NCBI GenBank assembly: GCA_036346255.1
Contig: CM070625.1
Coordinates: 41,110,520-41,174,519, forward strand
DNA: 64,000 nt
Direction: 5' to 3'
Origin: Ampelocalamus luodianensis
Taxonomy: Eukaryota; Streptophyta; Magnoliopsida; Poales; Poaceae
Shown: positions 45,475 to 58,002 of the stretch, in pieces
Numbering within the stretch: the first letter of the stretch is position 1
How the letters are laid out: every line of letters starts with the position of its first letter
Notes under the pieces: generated by a model
The model's input: the letters and a program-made list of their open reading frames with translations, nothing else
Told to the model about the DNA's origin: nothing
Database searches by the model: none
Made by a program: the position numbers and the translations under genes

Positions 45475-48400
45475 AACTCCAACAGCAAAACACATCCAAA
45501 TCTAATAAAATTTACACAACAGCTAGGGAATGACCTAAGACAATGATAGGAACAAGAATTATGCCATTTGGACTAAGCATGCAAAAGATATGAACAAAAT
45601 GCTCTTTCTCAGCCTTACAACAACCTAATTAATCAATAGCACTGTTCGTGGCGAAATTTTCTAGAATGATCTAAGGTCTGAAATTTTTATAGCAGGTAGA
45701 TTATAACATCCTAATAACAGTAAAGTTGAATTTACTAAATTTGGAGTTATACACATTTACTTATGATTTTTCTAAGGTGTAAATATAATGCAAGTCATTT
45801 TGAAATTATGAACATGCTCAAATCTTATTCCATAAGAAAGTATACTAACAGATGAATTTAACAAAATTGATTTTGCACAAATTGAGTTTATACGAGAAAA
45901 GATATGCATTTTTCAAGGTTAAAACTATTTCTGGAATATTCAAAATGACAAAAATCAAGTTATTTCTAGTTACACAATTTTACACTCTTTGGAACATGCC
46001 TAAATCCATTTTTATAATAAACTTAAGTGATAACATAATTTATTACGATTGGAATTATCTAAAAAGCAGTTAAAATGAATTAGTTACGAGTTTCTAAAGT
46101 TTTTATATCATTTTCAGCTGTTAAATAAATACTTACCGATAAACAGACAAACTCCAAAAATAGAATAAGACGTGGACACTTATCCACCCGATCTAAAATC
46201 CTACGGCCACGCTGCGCGAAACAAATAAGCGCAGCGAAACCTAATCGGAGCCACCGTTGGATCACGATCCAACGGCTCACGAAGGTGTATGCATCCGGAC
46301 GGTGCGGTTGCTTGGGCCAATCCCAGCCGCAGATCTGCAGATGGACGGTCCAGAGCACACCAACGGTCGGAAGGTCCGATTGCATACACGATCTCACCGT
46401 TGATCGCAAGATCGACGGCCGAGAATGATCAAGGCATCCGAGGGTCCAATGCACTCACGATCCGGGCCGTTGATCAAGGGATCGACGGTGACTAAGGATT
46501 GAAGTTTAAAAAGAGATGCCGACACGTGGGACCGCATGTCAGTGACCTTGAGTCACCCATGCGAACGTTTAACCCTCGTGCACAGTGCACTGGGCCCACA
46601 TGTCAACGACTGAAGGTGGCGGTTAGGACAGGATTAATGCCATTAATGATTAACATTAAATAGACACTAATGACTTCTGAAATTTGATTTTAACCCCTCG
46701 GGCCCACAAGTCAGCGACCCAAAGGTGATTTCCGACAGTGATTAAATGCCGACACATTAATTAATCAATGATTAAGCCTTAATGATGCTCGAACAAATAC
46801 GCGAGTTGAGCGGCGGGTGATTTAAGAATGTTGGGCCCATCGGTGCGGGTCTAACGACCTGCATTAAGACACCATTAACGAACTAATGATTGGCAATCAC
46901 TGTGTAATTAATGTGTCCTAATCAAATAACGAAAACGGGAGTTCTGTGCCGGCAAAACCCGAGCGATTTCAACGGCTTGTCGCCGGCGACACTGGCCGCG
47001 GCGGCGCCGAACAAGAATCAAAATGGAATCGCAATAACGCCTAGAACCTAATGGTGGCATTCTCGCCGTCGGTGAGGACTAGAACGCCTAGCCAGCCGGA
47101 AAGCGAAAATGGGAGCTTTTCTCGCTAAGTGCGAAAATAGCAAAAGCTCACCGCGATTCAAGGAAACGGGTGCCAAAGCCTCTAAGGACTAATAAGAAGC
47201 TACCTTGATGAAGAGAAGCTTCAAAGATGGCCGGAGATGCTTGATCACGGAGGAAGCTCGCCGGACTTGGAGAAGAAGGATTGAAAATGACACCCTGAGC
47301 CAAATGAGTGATTCCAAAGCATCAGTATAGCTTCATAAAGACTCACAGAAGCCACAAGCACAAGGAATTAGAAAATGGAGCACTCACCTGAGCTGAGGAA
47401 GAAGATGTCCAATTTCGGCCGAATTTGAACAAACCCCAAATTGGACAATTCCTGAGAATCAAATCCAAAATTAAGTGAGGGGAAATGTTCAAGGAAGTAA
47501 ATAGATAAGGATAGGGCAAAGAAACATGAAGGAGAACCACTGGAACACCAAGAACACCAATGGAGCTTTTCGGGTCAACAATGGCGACTTGCCATTCTTG
47601 AGGTGTTAAGCTCCAATACTGTAAATGGAGCTTGATGGTGGTCTAAAGAAACTCCAGGAGGTGATTTGGGTGCTTATAAGACCTTGGAGGCATTAGGGTT
47701 TGCACCACAAGTTTTTCGGGCGGCAAAGCACAGAGCACAAGGTGCGGCCGACAAGGAAAAAGATAGTAGATGGTGCAATAGGGTATGGCTCGGCCGAAGG
47801 TGTCTCCCACGATCCACACTATTGACTAGGGTGGCTGTAGGAAGCACGATTTGACATTGCCATCACCCCTACTGTGCTCGCACGGCTAGAGGTTGAAGAC
47901 GACCAGCGAGAAAGGCTAGGGCGTTCCAGAGCCCCACGATTTAAATCGGACGGCTGAGATAGCGCCACGCCTCCGGGCTTTAAAACACAACGAAAAGGTC
48001 ACGAGCCCTAGGATTAGAAATGAACGGCTCAGATTGCCCCACGTCGCAAACGCGTTTACAACGGAGGAACGTGGCGTTGGATCTTAATCCAACGGCTCGA
48101 TTCAAACCAACAACCGAGGGTCCAAGGTTTCGGAGGATCTCGGCGGTTGGATGGAGATCTAACGGTCGACATACGCGCATGCAACCTAAGGTCCGAATGT
48201 TTACACGCGCGCGCGGGCGTGCGATTTAGATCCAAAGGCTGAGATTCAACGCGCGTTTTTAAAGAGGGGCTCGGTGCAGTTAGTTGACTGGACCGAGTCA
48301 ATTGGCTCGAGCCCGAGTCTGACTCGAACCCAAGGCACAGTGAAACCAGATTTGATTTCGAAATAAGAACAGAGACTTTGAAGGATTTATTTGAGGTAGC

Positions 48401-48851
48401 AAAATAACTCCAAAAATTATGAAATTTTTACAGGAGCTTGCTAACTCAGATATTAACCTTGTGTAAAATTTTCGGAGGTTTTTATGCTGTGAATAAATCT
48501 CCAAAAATTCTGCAAGGCTCTGCTTTGAGGTTTGACTGAGAGTCAAACAGGTTTGACTGCCTCTAAAAATATTCAAACAATTTCTAAAAATTGTGAAATT
48601 TTTCAGAGGGGCCACATACCATCCCAAGAACTTAGGAAAAATATTTCCAGAGGGTGATCACAAAATTTGACAAGTTTGTTTTTGGAATATCAAAGTTTGG
48701 ATCAAATAGACTTGTGACCTTGTATTTCCATAATCCCTTGTACAAGAATTGGTTGGCGCAACAGGAAATACATGATGTAAGAAAAAGTTTTAATTTCTAC
48801 TGATTTTCTTACATTTGAAACACAAGCCTAAAGTTGGGATGTTACATTCAG

Positions 48852-49026
48852 CTTTCCTTCTGCGCTGCTATGCCCCCACGACAGTGACAGAGCTTGAGCT
48901 AAATCTCAAGGAGAGCCGAAGGTCAATGCTAAATCATGTTACTACAACATGGTAGAATTTATAACCATCAAAAAATTTTAAGTAGATCTTGTCCGCACTT
49001 TGGTTATAAACTGTCTTGTCTCAGCA

Positions 49027-49062
<36 letters not shown>

Positions 49063-49156
49063 TTAAAAAACGGAGGAGAAAGAAATGTATGACGCCATAA
49101 AGCAGCAACTACTTTTTAGGTTGATGGCCATATTATTCGACCACTCCAAACTTTAG
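48852..49156. other. Host spacer with (AT)n microsatellite
   Basis: About 300 bp lie between two gypsy insertions. It holds an uninterrupted (AT)n run of about 33 bases at 49029-49061. No gene is seen. Confidence 0.7.
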
Positions 49157-49161
49157 TTACG

Positions 49162-52100
49162 TGTGAGGACCCCAGTTTATTTGGTTTGTAATGCTTAACC
49201 AACCACCTGGTCCTAGCATCACAAATCAAATACATCGATCCTCGAGATATGTATACTTCCCGACGCAAGATACACACCCTGCACAAAATTAGACATCAAC
49301 TCCATTCCACACATAGAGTCCAAACACCACACTTCCAAACGGAAGATAAACAAATAGCAAAGATATTATGGACAATGGCCGATCGCCACAAGATACACAA
49401 ATAACAAGAACGATAAATGAAGCAAAGTGCCATAAGATGGCTATAAACAAAGCCAATCGCGCCTTCAACCCACAAGGCATCCGACCGACCGCCAAGACTA
49501 GTCGTCACCCACGGCGACAAAGACAGCTCACGTAAGTGAGGACCCGAGGCTCACCTTCTTCCTCCGCAACAAAAACATTAAGCAAAGCACCGAGTACAAA
49601 GATTGTCTTTGTACCCGCAAGACCGACGTGTGAACTAGCGCACTGCTCATATGCTACATGCAGCTTGTTTAGTGGAGGCCATATGTTTTATTTGCACAAA
49701 GCCAATTTTTGTTTGCAATAAGGTAATACAGTTTAAAGGCAAGTTTGCAATTCATTTTAAGATTGAAATACAATGCGGATATTAATAACAAAAGCGAAAG
49801 ATAAACAACCTAGAAGTGACTATCCCAATAGTCACCCCAACAATAGCACGAATCCCGATTCGTACCACCCATCAAGTTTTAATTTAAATGTTGTAGTCTA
49901 GTTCTTACGGGCGTATCCGAGCGTGTCCATAACCTAGGGCGAGGCTATTCGAATAGTTTTAACCTGCAGGTGTACCAATGTACCCACACTTCGATCGCCT
50001 TTAAGCCAAAACACACTTAGAAGGTATCTTTGTACGGCTAAGTCCTACGAGACTGCTTTCCAATATTGTGTATCAACCTCGAGCCGCTCGTATGGATAGA
50101 AACCCATACGCTTACATGGTAAAGCCGAAAGACAACTACCCACTCAGATAAAGCTTTTGGACAACTACCATGCTCCCACCTCCGTCCCTCCCGCGACCTC
50201 CTGCGACCCGAGCCAATACACGCCAAAGTACTAGGTCAAGAGAGGTCCCATATACTCTAGTGTGGTTAGCACGCAAAATGCTCAAGGTGGCGCAAGTAAC
50301 TCGGTCCTTAATCGACTCGGGCACCTTTCCAATCACCCAACAGATCACACCATCTTACCATTGTGCCCAAGTCTAAATCATTTTTGTTTTCATTTTTAAT
50401 TTTGTAATTAAACATAGCGAAATGCTAAAACATAAAGTTATAGTAAATTTTGTGTGATCAAGGTTACCGACTAAAGTCGATAACCGCCCGATTCTACCGA
50501 TAGCTAAGCATGTCTAAGCAAGTTGACCGGATCTACTAAGTGATAAGAGATCATCCAATGATCTCTAATCACAACAAATAACCTAGGCTCGGTAGTAGAG
50601 ATCAATATTTTGCCTCTGGGATATGCAACTACGGATTTAACTAATCAATTTAACACAAATTAAGCAATGCATACATACAAATTGAAACAAAATATTAATC
50701 TTTAAAATACTAGGATTAAACATGATCAAATCCGCTTTGCACGTGCTGTTGCTCAAGTTGTTATGAGGATCGTCCTCGTGGTTGCCGCAAATATCGAAGC
50801 CTAACGATCGAACAAAGCAAAATAATAAGAACGAATAACACCGGCAAAACTTCAAACATCAAATACAAACACCAATATATACACCAAGGCTAGACTATCA
50901 CAAAGAATGACAAATAATTGCTACAGAGACCCATCCACTCATTTGCTAGGTTAACCACAAAATCAAACTTCTAACATGCTTTAACTTTGGGCAGCTTTGA
51001 TGGTGATTGTATGCACATCTATTATTTAATCATCAAGTTAACACATCAAAATCAGCTAGCTATACTGAAACCACTATTGACAGGTGAGAGCACAAAATCT
51101 ACAAGAAGCTATTGAAAGCATAACTAGCCAAGTATCCAACTAAGAAATGCTAAACAAAAATCTTCTACCTAAGATAGGATGCTAAGGACGCCAGCTATTC
51201 ATACCCCTAAGCATCACACCTAGATTTTGCAAGGCTAACAAGTTTCAACATTTGGCCACTACCCAAATCTTATAACACCGACAACTCAAAAGTACAGAGG
51301 CAAATAAAATGAGCACTAACTATCCCTATGATCAAGCATGGCAATGAAGCTTAGAAACTTAAAGATACCAACTAAATGATTTCATGCTAACCACCACAAC
51401 AAAAAGGAGGCATCAAGACTAACAAAACCTAATAACAAGCATGATACAAATTTTCGACATCGACAACAGAGATAAAAATGACAACAGAGTAAAGCTACAA
51501 GGAAACTTGCACTAATATACTTTCAAACCTCAATTACAAACTTTGATCATGCATGAGAGTGAACTAAAGAACAATCATAAGCATGATTAGCAGCTAACTA
51601 ATTGGTTTTGAAGGAGGCCCCACCGTCGACGGACAGAGAGGAGCACAAGCGAAAAAGAACGGAGGATCTCGGCGCTCGGACTGGATTCGCCGCCGCGGGT
51701 GGAGGCGCGGCGAGTGGAAACCAAGGCCAAAATGGGTCGCCGGGAGGATCACCAAATCAGAGGTGGTCTCGAGGCAATGAGATGCACCGCGGTGGCGCGC
51801 GGCGAGCTTGGCGGCGGCGGTGGGTGACAAGGTGCGGCGCACTAGAGAGGAAGACAATGAAATTTAGCGTGCGCATGGGCATCGATGAGTTACCGTGAAC
51901 TCACCGTGTGCTTGGCGACGAGAGAGGCACCGGAGTGACCCGGCGAGAGCCCACACTACGGCGCAAGGCGATTAACGGCGACAGGAGCACAGGGTGAACG
52001 AGGACACGAGTGAGTGGAGAAGAAAGGTGGAGTCGGTGGTGCTCACTGAGCGAAGAATTGAGCCGAGCTCACCGAGAAGATGCGGCGATGGAAAAGGCGG

Positions 52101-53245
52101 TTTGGCCGGACTTGGAGAAGAAAGTCCACGCGCAGCTCCACGCACGATGAATCCTGAAATTCCTTGAGGGTTTACTTCCACGGATGCTAGGCACACCGTG
52201 ACCTTCTCGGCGATGACCTGAGCTCACCGGAGTGGCTGAAATGCTCGGAGCGGCGCGGCGCTACGGCTCCTGAGCTCAGTGGAGAAGAAAGGCAATGGAG
52301 ACAGCGAGGTAGGGAAAACCTCGATGGCTTTTGTAGGAGCAAAGGAGGCGGCGAGGTGAGGCGGTGGGCGGTGAAAAGACCGTGAAGCTAGGTGGCGGCG
52401 TGCATGCATGGCCGGCGAGAGCGCTGCGGCGGCGCTTACTGAGGCGCGCGGCGACGTGGCGGGATGACTGCGGTGGGTCCGCCTTGTCGGCCGACAAGCG
52501 CAAAAGCGGCGCGAGCCCGAGTTAGACTCGATCAATATCGCGCCGACCGTTGGATCTAAAACGGACGGCTGAGATTAGTGTATGCATTCGGACAGGTCGG
52601 TTGCATGCGCGCACGTGGATTGTTCGATCTTCATCGGACGGTTACGATCGATTGGACTCGCGCACGGTGCAGCTAGTTGACGCGACCGAACCAAATGTGC
52701 GAGTCGGACTCGAGCCTGAGTTGGGTTCGGGCCCGAGGAACAGTATTTTTAGAATTTGATTTAAAAGACAGAGAAGGTTTTGGGGAATTTTTAGAGGTAG
52801 CTCCTAAGCTCCAAAAATTTCGAAATTTTTATGATAGCTACTAGAGACAGAGAACAACATTGCATAAATTTTCCAGAACTTTCTATGCACTGAAAAGTTC
52901 TGCAGAAAATTCACAAGCATGCTGACCTAGGGTTTGACCAGGTTTTCAACTAGTTTGACTTGGTCATTTGAAATAGCAAACAAAATCTAAAAATTGTGAA
53001 ATAATTCAGAGAGGTAGCTAGGATGATCAAGATGCTAGGAAAAATATTTGCAGAGGATGATCACAAGTTTGAAAGCCAAGAATTTGCTGACAACAATTTC
53101 CATTCACAAGAATTTAATTCTAGAAAATGGAAATTGCTAGGGAAAATTTGGAAAACTTCCAAATGATTTGAAGAGACAACAAAAGTTTTTATTCCTCCTC
53201 AAAATTTTACATTTGAAATACAAACCCTAAGTTAGGGCTGTTACA
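49162..53245 (-). repeat. 3' LTR of chromovirus (4084 bp)
   Basis: On the minus strand it runs TGTAACAGCCC...GTCCTCACA. A GC-rich block (about 51600-52700) holds imperfect 22-bp palindromes (52547-52568). ORFs in that block in several frames are not genes. Differences from the partner LTR are mostly 1-5 bp indels in GC-rich places. Confidence 0.92.
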
Positions 53246-53258
53246 AATCTCCCCCTTA
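53246..53258 (-). other. Chromovirus polypurine tract
   Basis: On the minus strand TAAGGGGGAGATT immediately precedes the TGTAACAGCCC start of the 3' LTR. Confidence 0.85.
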
Positions 53259-53259
53259 C

Positions 53260-54888
53260 AGAATCTCACCCAGAGATTACGATCACCGAGAAGAAAGACG
53301 GTGTCTGCTCGGAGGCGATCTTCCCGCTCCCAAGTGGCTTCATCCTCGAGTGGTTCGACCACGAACTTTAAGGAACTTAATCACACGGTTCCTTGTTGCG
53401 TTCACTTCTTCGAGGATCTGAGCGGACGCTCACGATAAGACGGATCTTCCGCACATCGATATTTTCCAATGGTGTTTCCTCAATCGGAATACGGAGGCAC
53501 TTCTTCAATTGTGACACATGGAAAACATCATGCACCCCTTCAAGTGTAGTGGCAACTCTAACTTGTAAGCAACGGCTCCCACTCTGCCGATGATGCGTCG
53601 GCCCGACATATCGAGGAGCCGTTGCCCTTGACAAAACGACGATGTCCTTCGAGGTGAGACTTTGAGATACACAAGTCATTGGGCTGGAAACTCAACTCAC
53701 GGCGACGCCGATCCGCATAACTCTTCCGCACGGGTGAGCTACGCGCAAGTGCTCACGAATCAATCGCACTTGACTTTCAAATCATTGATGGAATTGACCA
53801 AAGAAGCGCCTTTCACGGTTTCGACCGGTTCAACGGTGTTCTGCGGCGTCGTCCATACAAGGCCTCAAATGGTGCCATACTGAGACTAGCACGAAGCCGT
53901 TGTTGTAGGAGAACTTCGCAAGCGGTATGCACTTCTCCCAATTCTTTCCATAGGAAAGAACACAAGCACGGAGCATATCTTCAAGCACCTGATTGACGCG
54001 CTCCGTCTGACCATCAGTCTGAGGATGATAGGCTGAGCTGAACGAAAGACGGGTCCCCATGGCTTCCTGCAGACTATGCCAAAACCGAGAGGTGAACAGA
54101 GAACCACGATCTGACACAATTGTTCGTGGCACACCATGCAGACTCACAATACGGGATATGTAAAGATCCGCTAACTGATTCACATCAATCTTCGATCGTA
54201 CTGGAAGGAAATGAGCCACCTTCGTCAATCGATCGACGATAACCCATAATGCATCCTTCCCTGCAGGAGTACGGGGCAGACCAGTGATAAAATCCATGCC
54301 TACAGAATCCCACTTCCATTCTGGTATAGGTAAGGGCTGAAGAAGACCCGCTGGACGCTGATGCTCGGCCTTGACACGACAACATATGTCACATCTGGCC
54401 ACGAACCTGGCAATCTCGCGCTTCATGCGAGTCCACCAGAATCTCTGCCGCAGATCTTGGTACATCTTGGTAGCCCCGGGATGGATGGACAAAGGCGAGT
54501 CATGGGCCTCCTGCAGAATCAAATCCCGCAACTCTGGGACCTTTGGGACCACAAGACGCTGCCCAAACCACACAACACCGTGCTCATCTTCTGTGAAACA
54601 CTTGGCTGATCCATTCCTGATGTTCTGCTTGATTTTACCCACGCCATCATCTGATTGCTGTGCTGCCTTGATCTGATCCACCAAGGTTGGTTGCACAACC
54701 AAGGCAGCAAGGGAACCATGCTCAACCAAACCCAAGTTGAGACGCTGAATTTCGCAAGAAGCGCGAGTTCTTTGCTCTTGGATCATCAAAGTATTGCAAT
54801 ACACCTTTCGACTAAGTGCATCAAAGAACCACATTGGCCTTGCCAGGTGATATCGAATACCCATGTCATAATCTTTGATTAATTCCAA
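53260..54888 (-). pseudogene. Chromovirus pol 3' part: RNase H end, integrase, chromodomain-like tail
   Basis: The longest open stretch (53830-54888) starts in the RNase H end (YDMGIRYHLARP...DALSRKVY). It continues into an HHCC finger (HPGATKMYQDLRQRFWW, CDICCRVKAEHQRP) and the integrase core with its D, D and E (WDSVGMDFITGLP, IVSDRGSLFTSRFW, HPQTDGQTERVNQ). After frameshifts the GPY-type tail VHDVFHVSQLKKCL is at about 53510-53560. The last segment (VIKFLKVRG, then EDEATWERED) resembles the chromodomain of plant chromoviruses, with one frameshift inside. The stop lies around the polypurine tract. Confidence 0.9.
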
Positions 54889-56420
54889 CCATCTCCTCTC
54901 GCTCGAGGTTCAAATCGCCGAGTAAATAAGTATTTCAAACTCTTATGATCGGAATACACCTCACAATGTTTCCGATCAAATAATGCCGCCAAATCTTGAG
55001 TGCATGAACTCTGCAGAAAGCTCTAAATCATGGGTGGGATAGTTAAGCTCATGAGGCCTCACTGCCTAGATGCATAGGCAACGCTTTGCCTTCTGCATAA
55101 GAACACACCCAGTCCCAGACGAGAGGCATCGCAATAAATATCGAAGCTCTTGCGGATATCGGAAGAGTAAGGACGGAGTGAAGTCAATCGTTGTTTGAGC
55201 TCACAAAGCTCTCATCACAAGCGAGAGGACCATACAAACTTCTTGTCCTTCTTGAGCAATTCGGTCATCGGCTTTGCGATCTTGGAAAGTTCTCGATAAA
55301 GCGGCGATAGTAGCCCGCTAAACCAAGAAAACTCCGCACATCGATGGTGACTTGGCTGTCCCAAGATAGAACATCGCGACCTTGCCGGGATCCACAACTA
55401 TGCCTCCACCGAAAGAACATGGCCCAAGAATGCCACTTCCTTCAACCGAACTCACATTTGCTGAACTTAGCATATAGCCGGTGCTCCGCAATTTGCCCAA
55501 AACAATCTTGGATGCTCGGCATACTCGCTTGATCTTGGAATAAATAAGAATATCATCAATGAAGACCACCACAAATTTGTCCAAAAACTCCATGAATCTT
55601 GAATTCATCAAGTTCATGAACAAAGCCGAGCATTGGTTAATCCGAAAGACATGGCGGTGTACTCGCATGGGCCATAACGAGTAGTGAAAGCCGTCTTGGA
55701 ATATCCTCACCGATCCGGACTTGATGATAGCCCGATCTCGAGATCAATCTTGGAGAACACCCGAGCTCGGACAAGCGGTCAAAAGATCATCAATGCGGGC
55801 GAGGATATTTGTTCTTCACCGTCACTTCATTGAGAGGACGGTAATCAACACACATACATAAAGTCTTGTCCTTCTTCTTCACAAAGATCACCTGACAACC
55901 CCAAGGAGATGGCGGGACGGATGAAACCTTTGCTTGGAGCTCACCAAGTGCTTCTTCAATTCTTCTAGCTCATTGGGAGGCATCCGATCGGCGCGCTTCA
56001 AATCGGGCGATGCAGGGCAGCAACTTCGATGACAAACTCCGGTCTCGAACCGAGGCATCCGGGCAAATCTTCGGAAAGACATCCACAAAGTCGGATACTA
56101 TGGGAACATCATGAATGCGCAAGGTGGCTTTGCCTCTAATACACATAGATGTGGCCCCTGAAGCGTGGCGAAAATCCGACTGCTCTTTGAAGAGTGGTGA
56201 GATAGACAATCTTCACGGCACAATCGATCGCCCCAAGTGTTGGGACAACCAATCCATGCCAAGAATCACATCCAGGCTTGCTGAATCGAAAGCGAATAAG
56301 ATTTGCCAAAAATCCTCCTTTGACCATGATAGGAACATCCCGACAACGTAAATCGGCTCATTTCCGACCCGGAGGCGGATGAGCAAAGGAACTCCCAAAG
56401 GAACACAACGAAGACCACTA
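54889..56420 (-). pseudogene. Chromovirus pol 5' part: protease, reverse transcriptase, RNase H
   Basis: Protease is represented by DVILGMDWLSQH at about 56240-56280. The link to RT reads FVDVFPKICP (about 56060). RT motifs include MPPNELEELKKHL (55950-55990) and the catalytic FIDDILIYSK at about 55535-55563. RNase H starts near 55260 (PMTELLKKDKKFVW). Each motif is in a different frame from its neighbour; at least six shifts are needed. The defects cluster in GC-rich codons. Confidence 0.88.
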
Positions 56421-56599
56421 ACAGCAGCAAATGATCTTGAAATAAAGAATGCGATGCTCGAATCAAATAATACTGCAGCAGGGCGGAATTAACAAGAAGT
56501 GTACCAATCACGACATCCGCGCCTCGAGCCTCCTCGGTGAAAGGTGGTTGACTCGACCATTGCTCGCACCACAGGGCTTCGGATAATCTTACGGTCGGG

Positions 56600-57583
56600 C
56601 GGTGACCACTCCCGCCGCGTCCTCCATTAGGGCGAGGGCTACTGCAACACTCGAGGGCAAGCGTTGGCGTAGTGGCCCTTGTTGTGGCGGCGAAAACAAG
56701 TCACCTCGGCCGCGGATTGCGGAGACCGCTCTGGCTTGGATCGCGGCGCACGTGGTGGCTCACGGCTGCGGTGGGCGAGGAGCTGGTGCAGATGGTCTCG
56801 GCGCGGTGGAGCAAAAGAACGGACCATCGGTGCCGCCCACCAGGACGAATGAGGTGGTGTGAGTAGACGATCGCCTCCCATTTGCGCTTGCGGGACTCGC
56901 CAGCGCTTTGCCTTATGCTCTGCAACGATGGCCTTATCTACAAGGCACGAAAGTCCGAGAAGTCCACAATAGATAGCTTGTCCTGCGGCTCCTCGGACAA
57001 GCCATCCATAAACTTCTCTGCTTAGCCTCATCTCGAGGCCACCTCACCCGAGCATAACGAGCCGGATGATTGAACTCGTAAAGGTACTCAATCACGATTT
57101 GCGCCCTTGCTTGAGCGCGAGGAACTCCTTTTTCTTCACTTCATCGGGCCATCTAGGATGTGGGCCCGACGAAAGGTGGCGGAACTCCTCCCACGCGACC
57201 ACATGGCCCGCGGGCTGCATGGCGAGATAGTTCTCCCACCATGAGAGTCTGCGCCCTCAGGCGGTGGGATGCGAAGAGTGCCTTGTCTGCGCGCACCGAG
57301 CTATGTTGAGCTTCCGCTCAACCATGCGCGACCAATCATCCGCATCGAGAGGTCCTCGAGCGGGAGAAAGTCGGTGGTGCGTCGGAGGAACTCTGCAAGT
57401 CCCCATGAGTGCGGTGGCCGCCACCATCGGCGAGAGGGAGGTATTCCTAGCAATAACCTCCAAGATGCGCGTGTCGGTCCATGCGGTTCGCTCGATCGAG
57501 CGAGCACCTCGACCATGGTCGGAGGAGGGGAAGCTCCTCATCATGACCACCTGGCTCTTTGCGCCACAGCGTTCTCCGGCCAT
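56600..57583 (-). pseudogene. Chromovirus gag
   Basis: The start is near 57583 (MAGERCGAK...). LDADDWSRMVERKLNIARC (about 57300-57350) matches the gypsy gag domain opening. A degraded zinc knuckle, TCFRR-HNKGHYANACP, lies near 56650-56705; its second Cys is lost, probably by a small indel. Several frame changes lie between. Same family as the intact gag at 24209-25174, but clearly different in sequence. Confidence 0.82.
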
Positions 57584-57985
57584 CTGTTTTACTAAGACAA
57601 GTTAGCAACAAATTTAAGAGCAAGAAAACCCAAAATTCATGAAAGCAGTCCGAGAAACAAACACAAGCGGGATAAAGTTAGACCCGCAAAAAAATCGGAC
57701 ACATAACTACTCCCTTTACATCTTACCTATTATCCCCACAAGTTTTAGTTGGATTAAACTTCATGGTTCTCCCAAACTAATTCCACCTGTAGTAACTATC
57801 TTTTGAAAGGTAAAGAGAGAAACCAAGTTTCAAAACTTAAATTAGAGTAAGATGAGAGTAGAAAGCTAAGATAGATAAGGAATAAAATCGAGAATCGCCT
57901 AGGTTTTCACAAACCCTTTTATAATTTGAAAATAAGACTTTCAAAATATCCTAAGGACGACTATGCTTGGGTTACTACGGTCGAA

Positions 57986-57998
57986 TGGCTCGATACCA
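57986..57998 (-). other. Chromovirus primer binding site
   Basis: TGGTATCGAGCCA on the minus strand lies 4 bases from the 5' LTR. It matches the initiator tRNA-Met site with one base missing. Confidence 0.82.
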
Positions 57999-58002
57999 AC
58001 TT

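Larger units (their letters stand above)
30134..48846 (-). mobile_element. Ty3/gypsy solo LTR (about 5.1 kb) split by a nested sirevirus, TSD TTCAG
   Basis: The start TGTGAGACCCCGG resembles the LTR starts at 49162 and 58003, and the end TTGGGATGTTACA resembles the LTR end at 3257. TTCAG flanks both sides (30129-30133 and 48847-48851). Outer sequence occupies 30134-31871 and 45475-48846, with a duplicated fragment at 33781-34258. No gypsy coding, primer site or polypurine tract is present, so it is a solo LTR. The outer 3' part carries several 22-bp palindromes (46254, 46397, 46467, 48074). Confidence 0.85.

Noticed and set aside
51594..52535. Long ORFs in several frames
   Set aside because: GC-rich LTR block, repeated with frame changes at 60427-61386; protein frame is not conserved between the two copies.
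57986..57998. Primer binding sites as tRNA genes
   Set aside because: Only 13-14 bases match the tRNA 3' end complement; no cloverleaf or internal promoter boxes around them.
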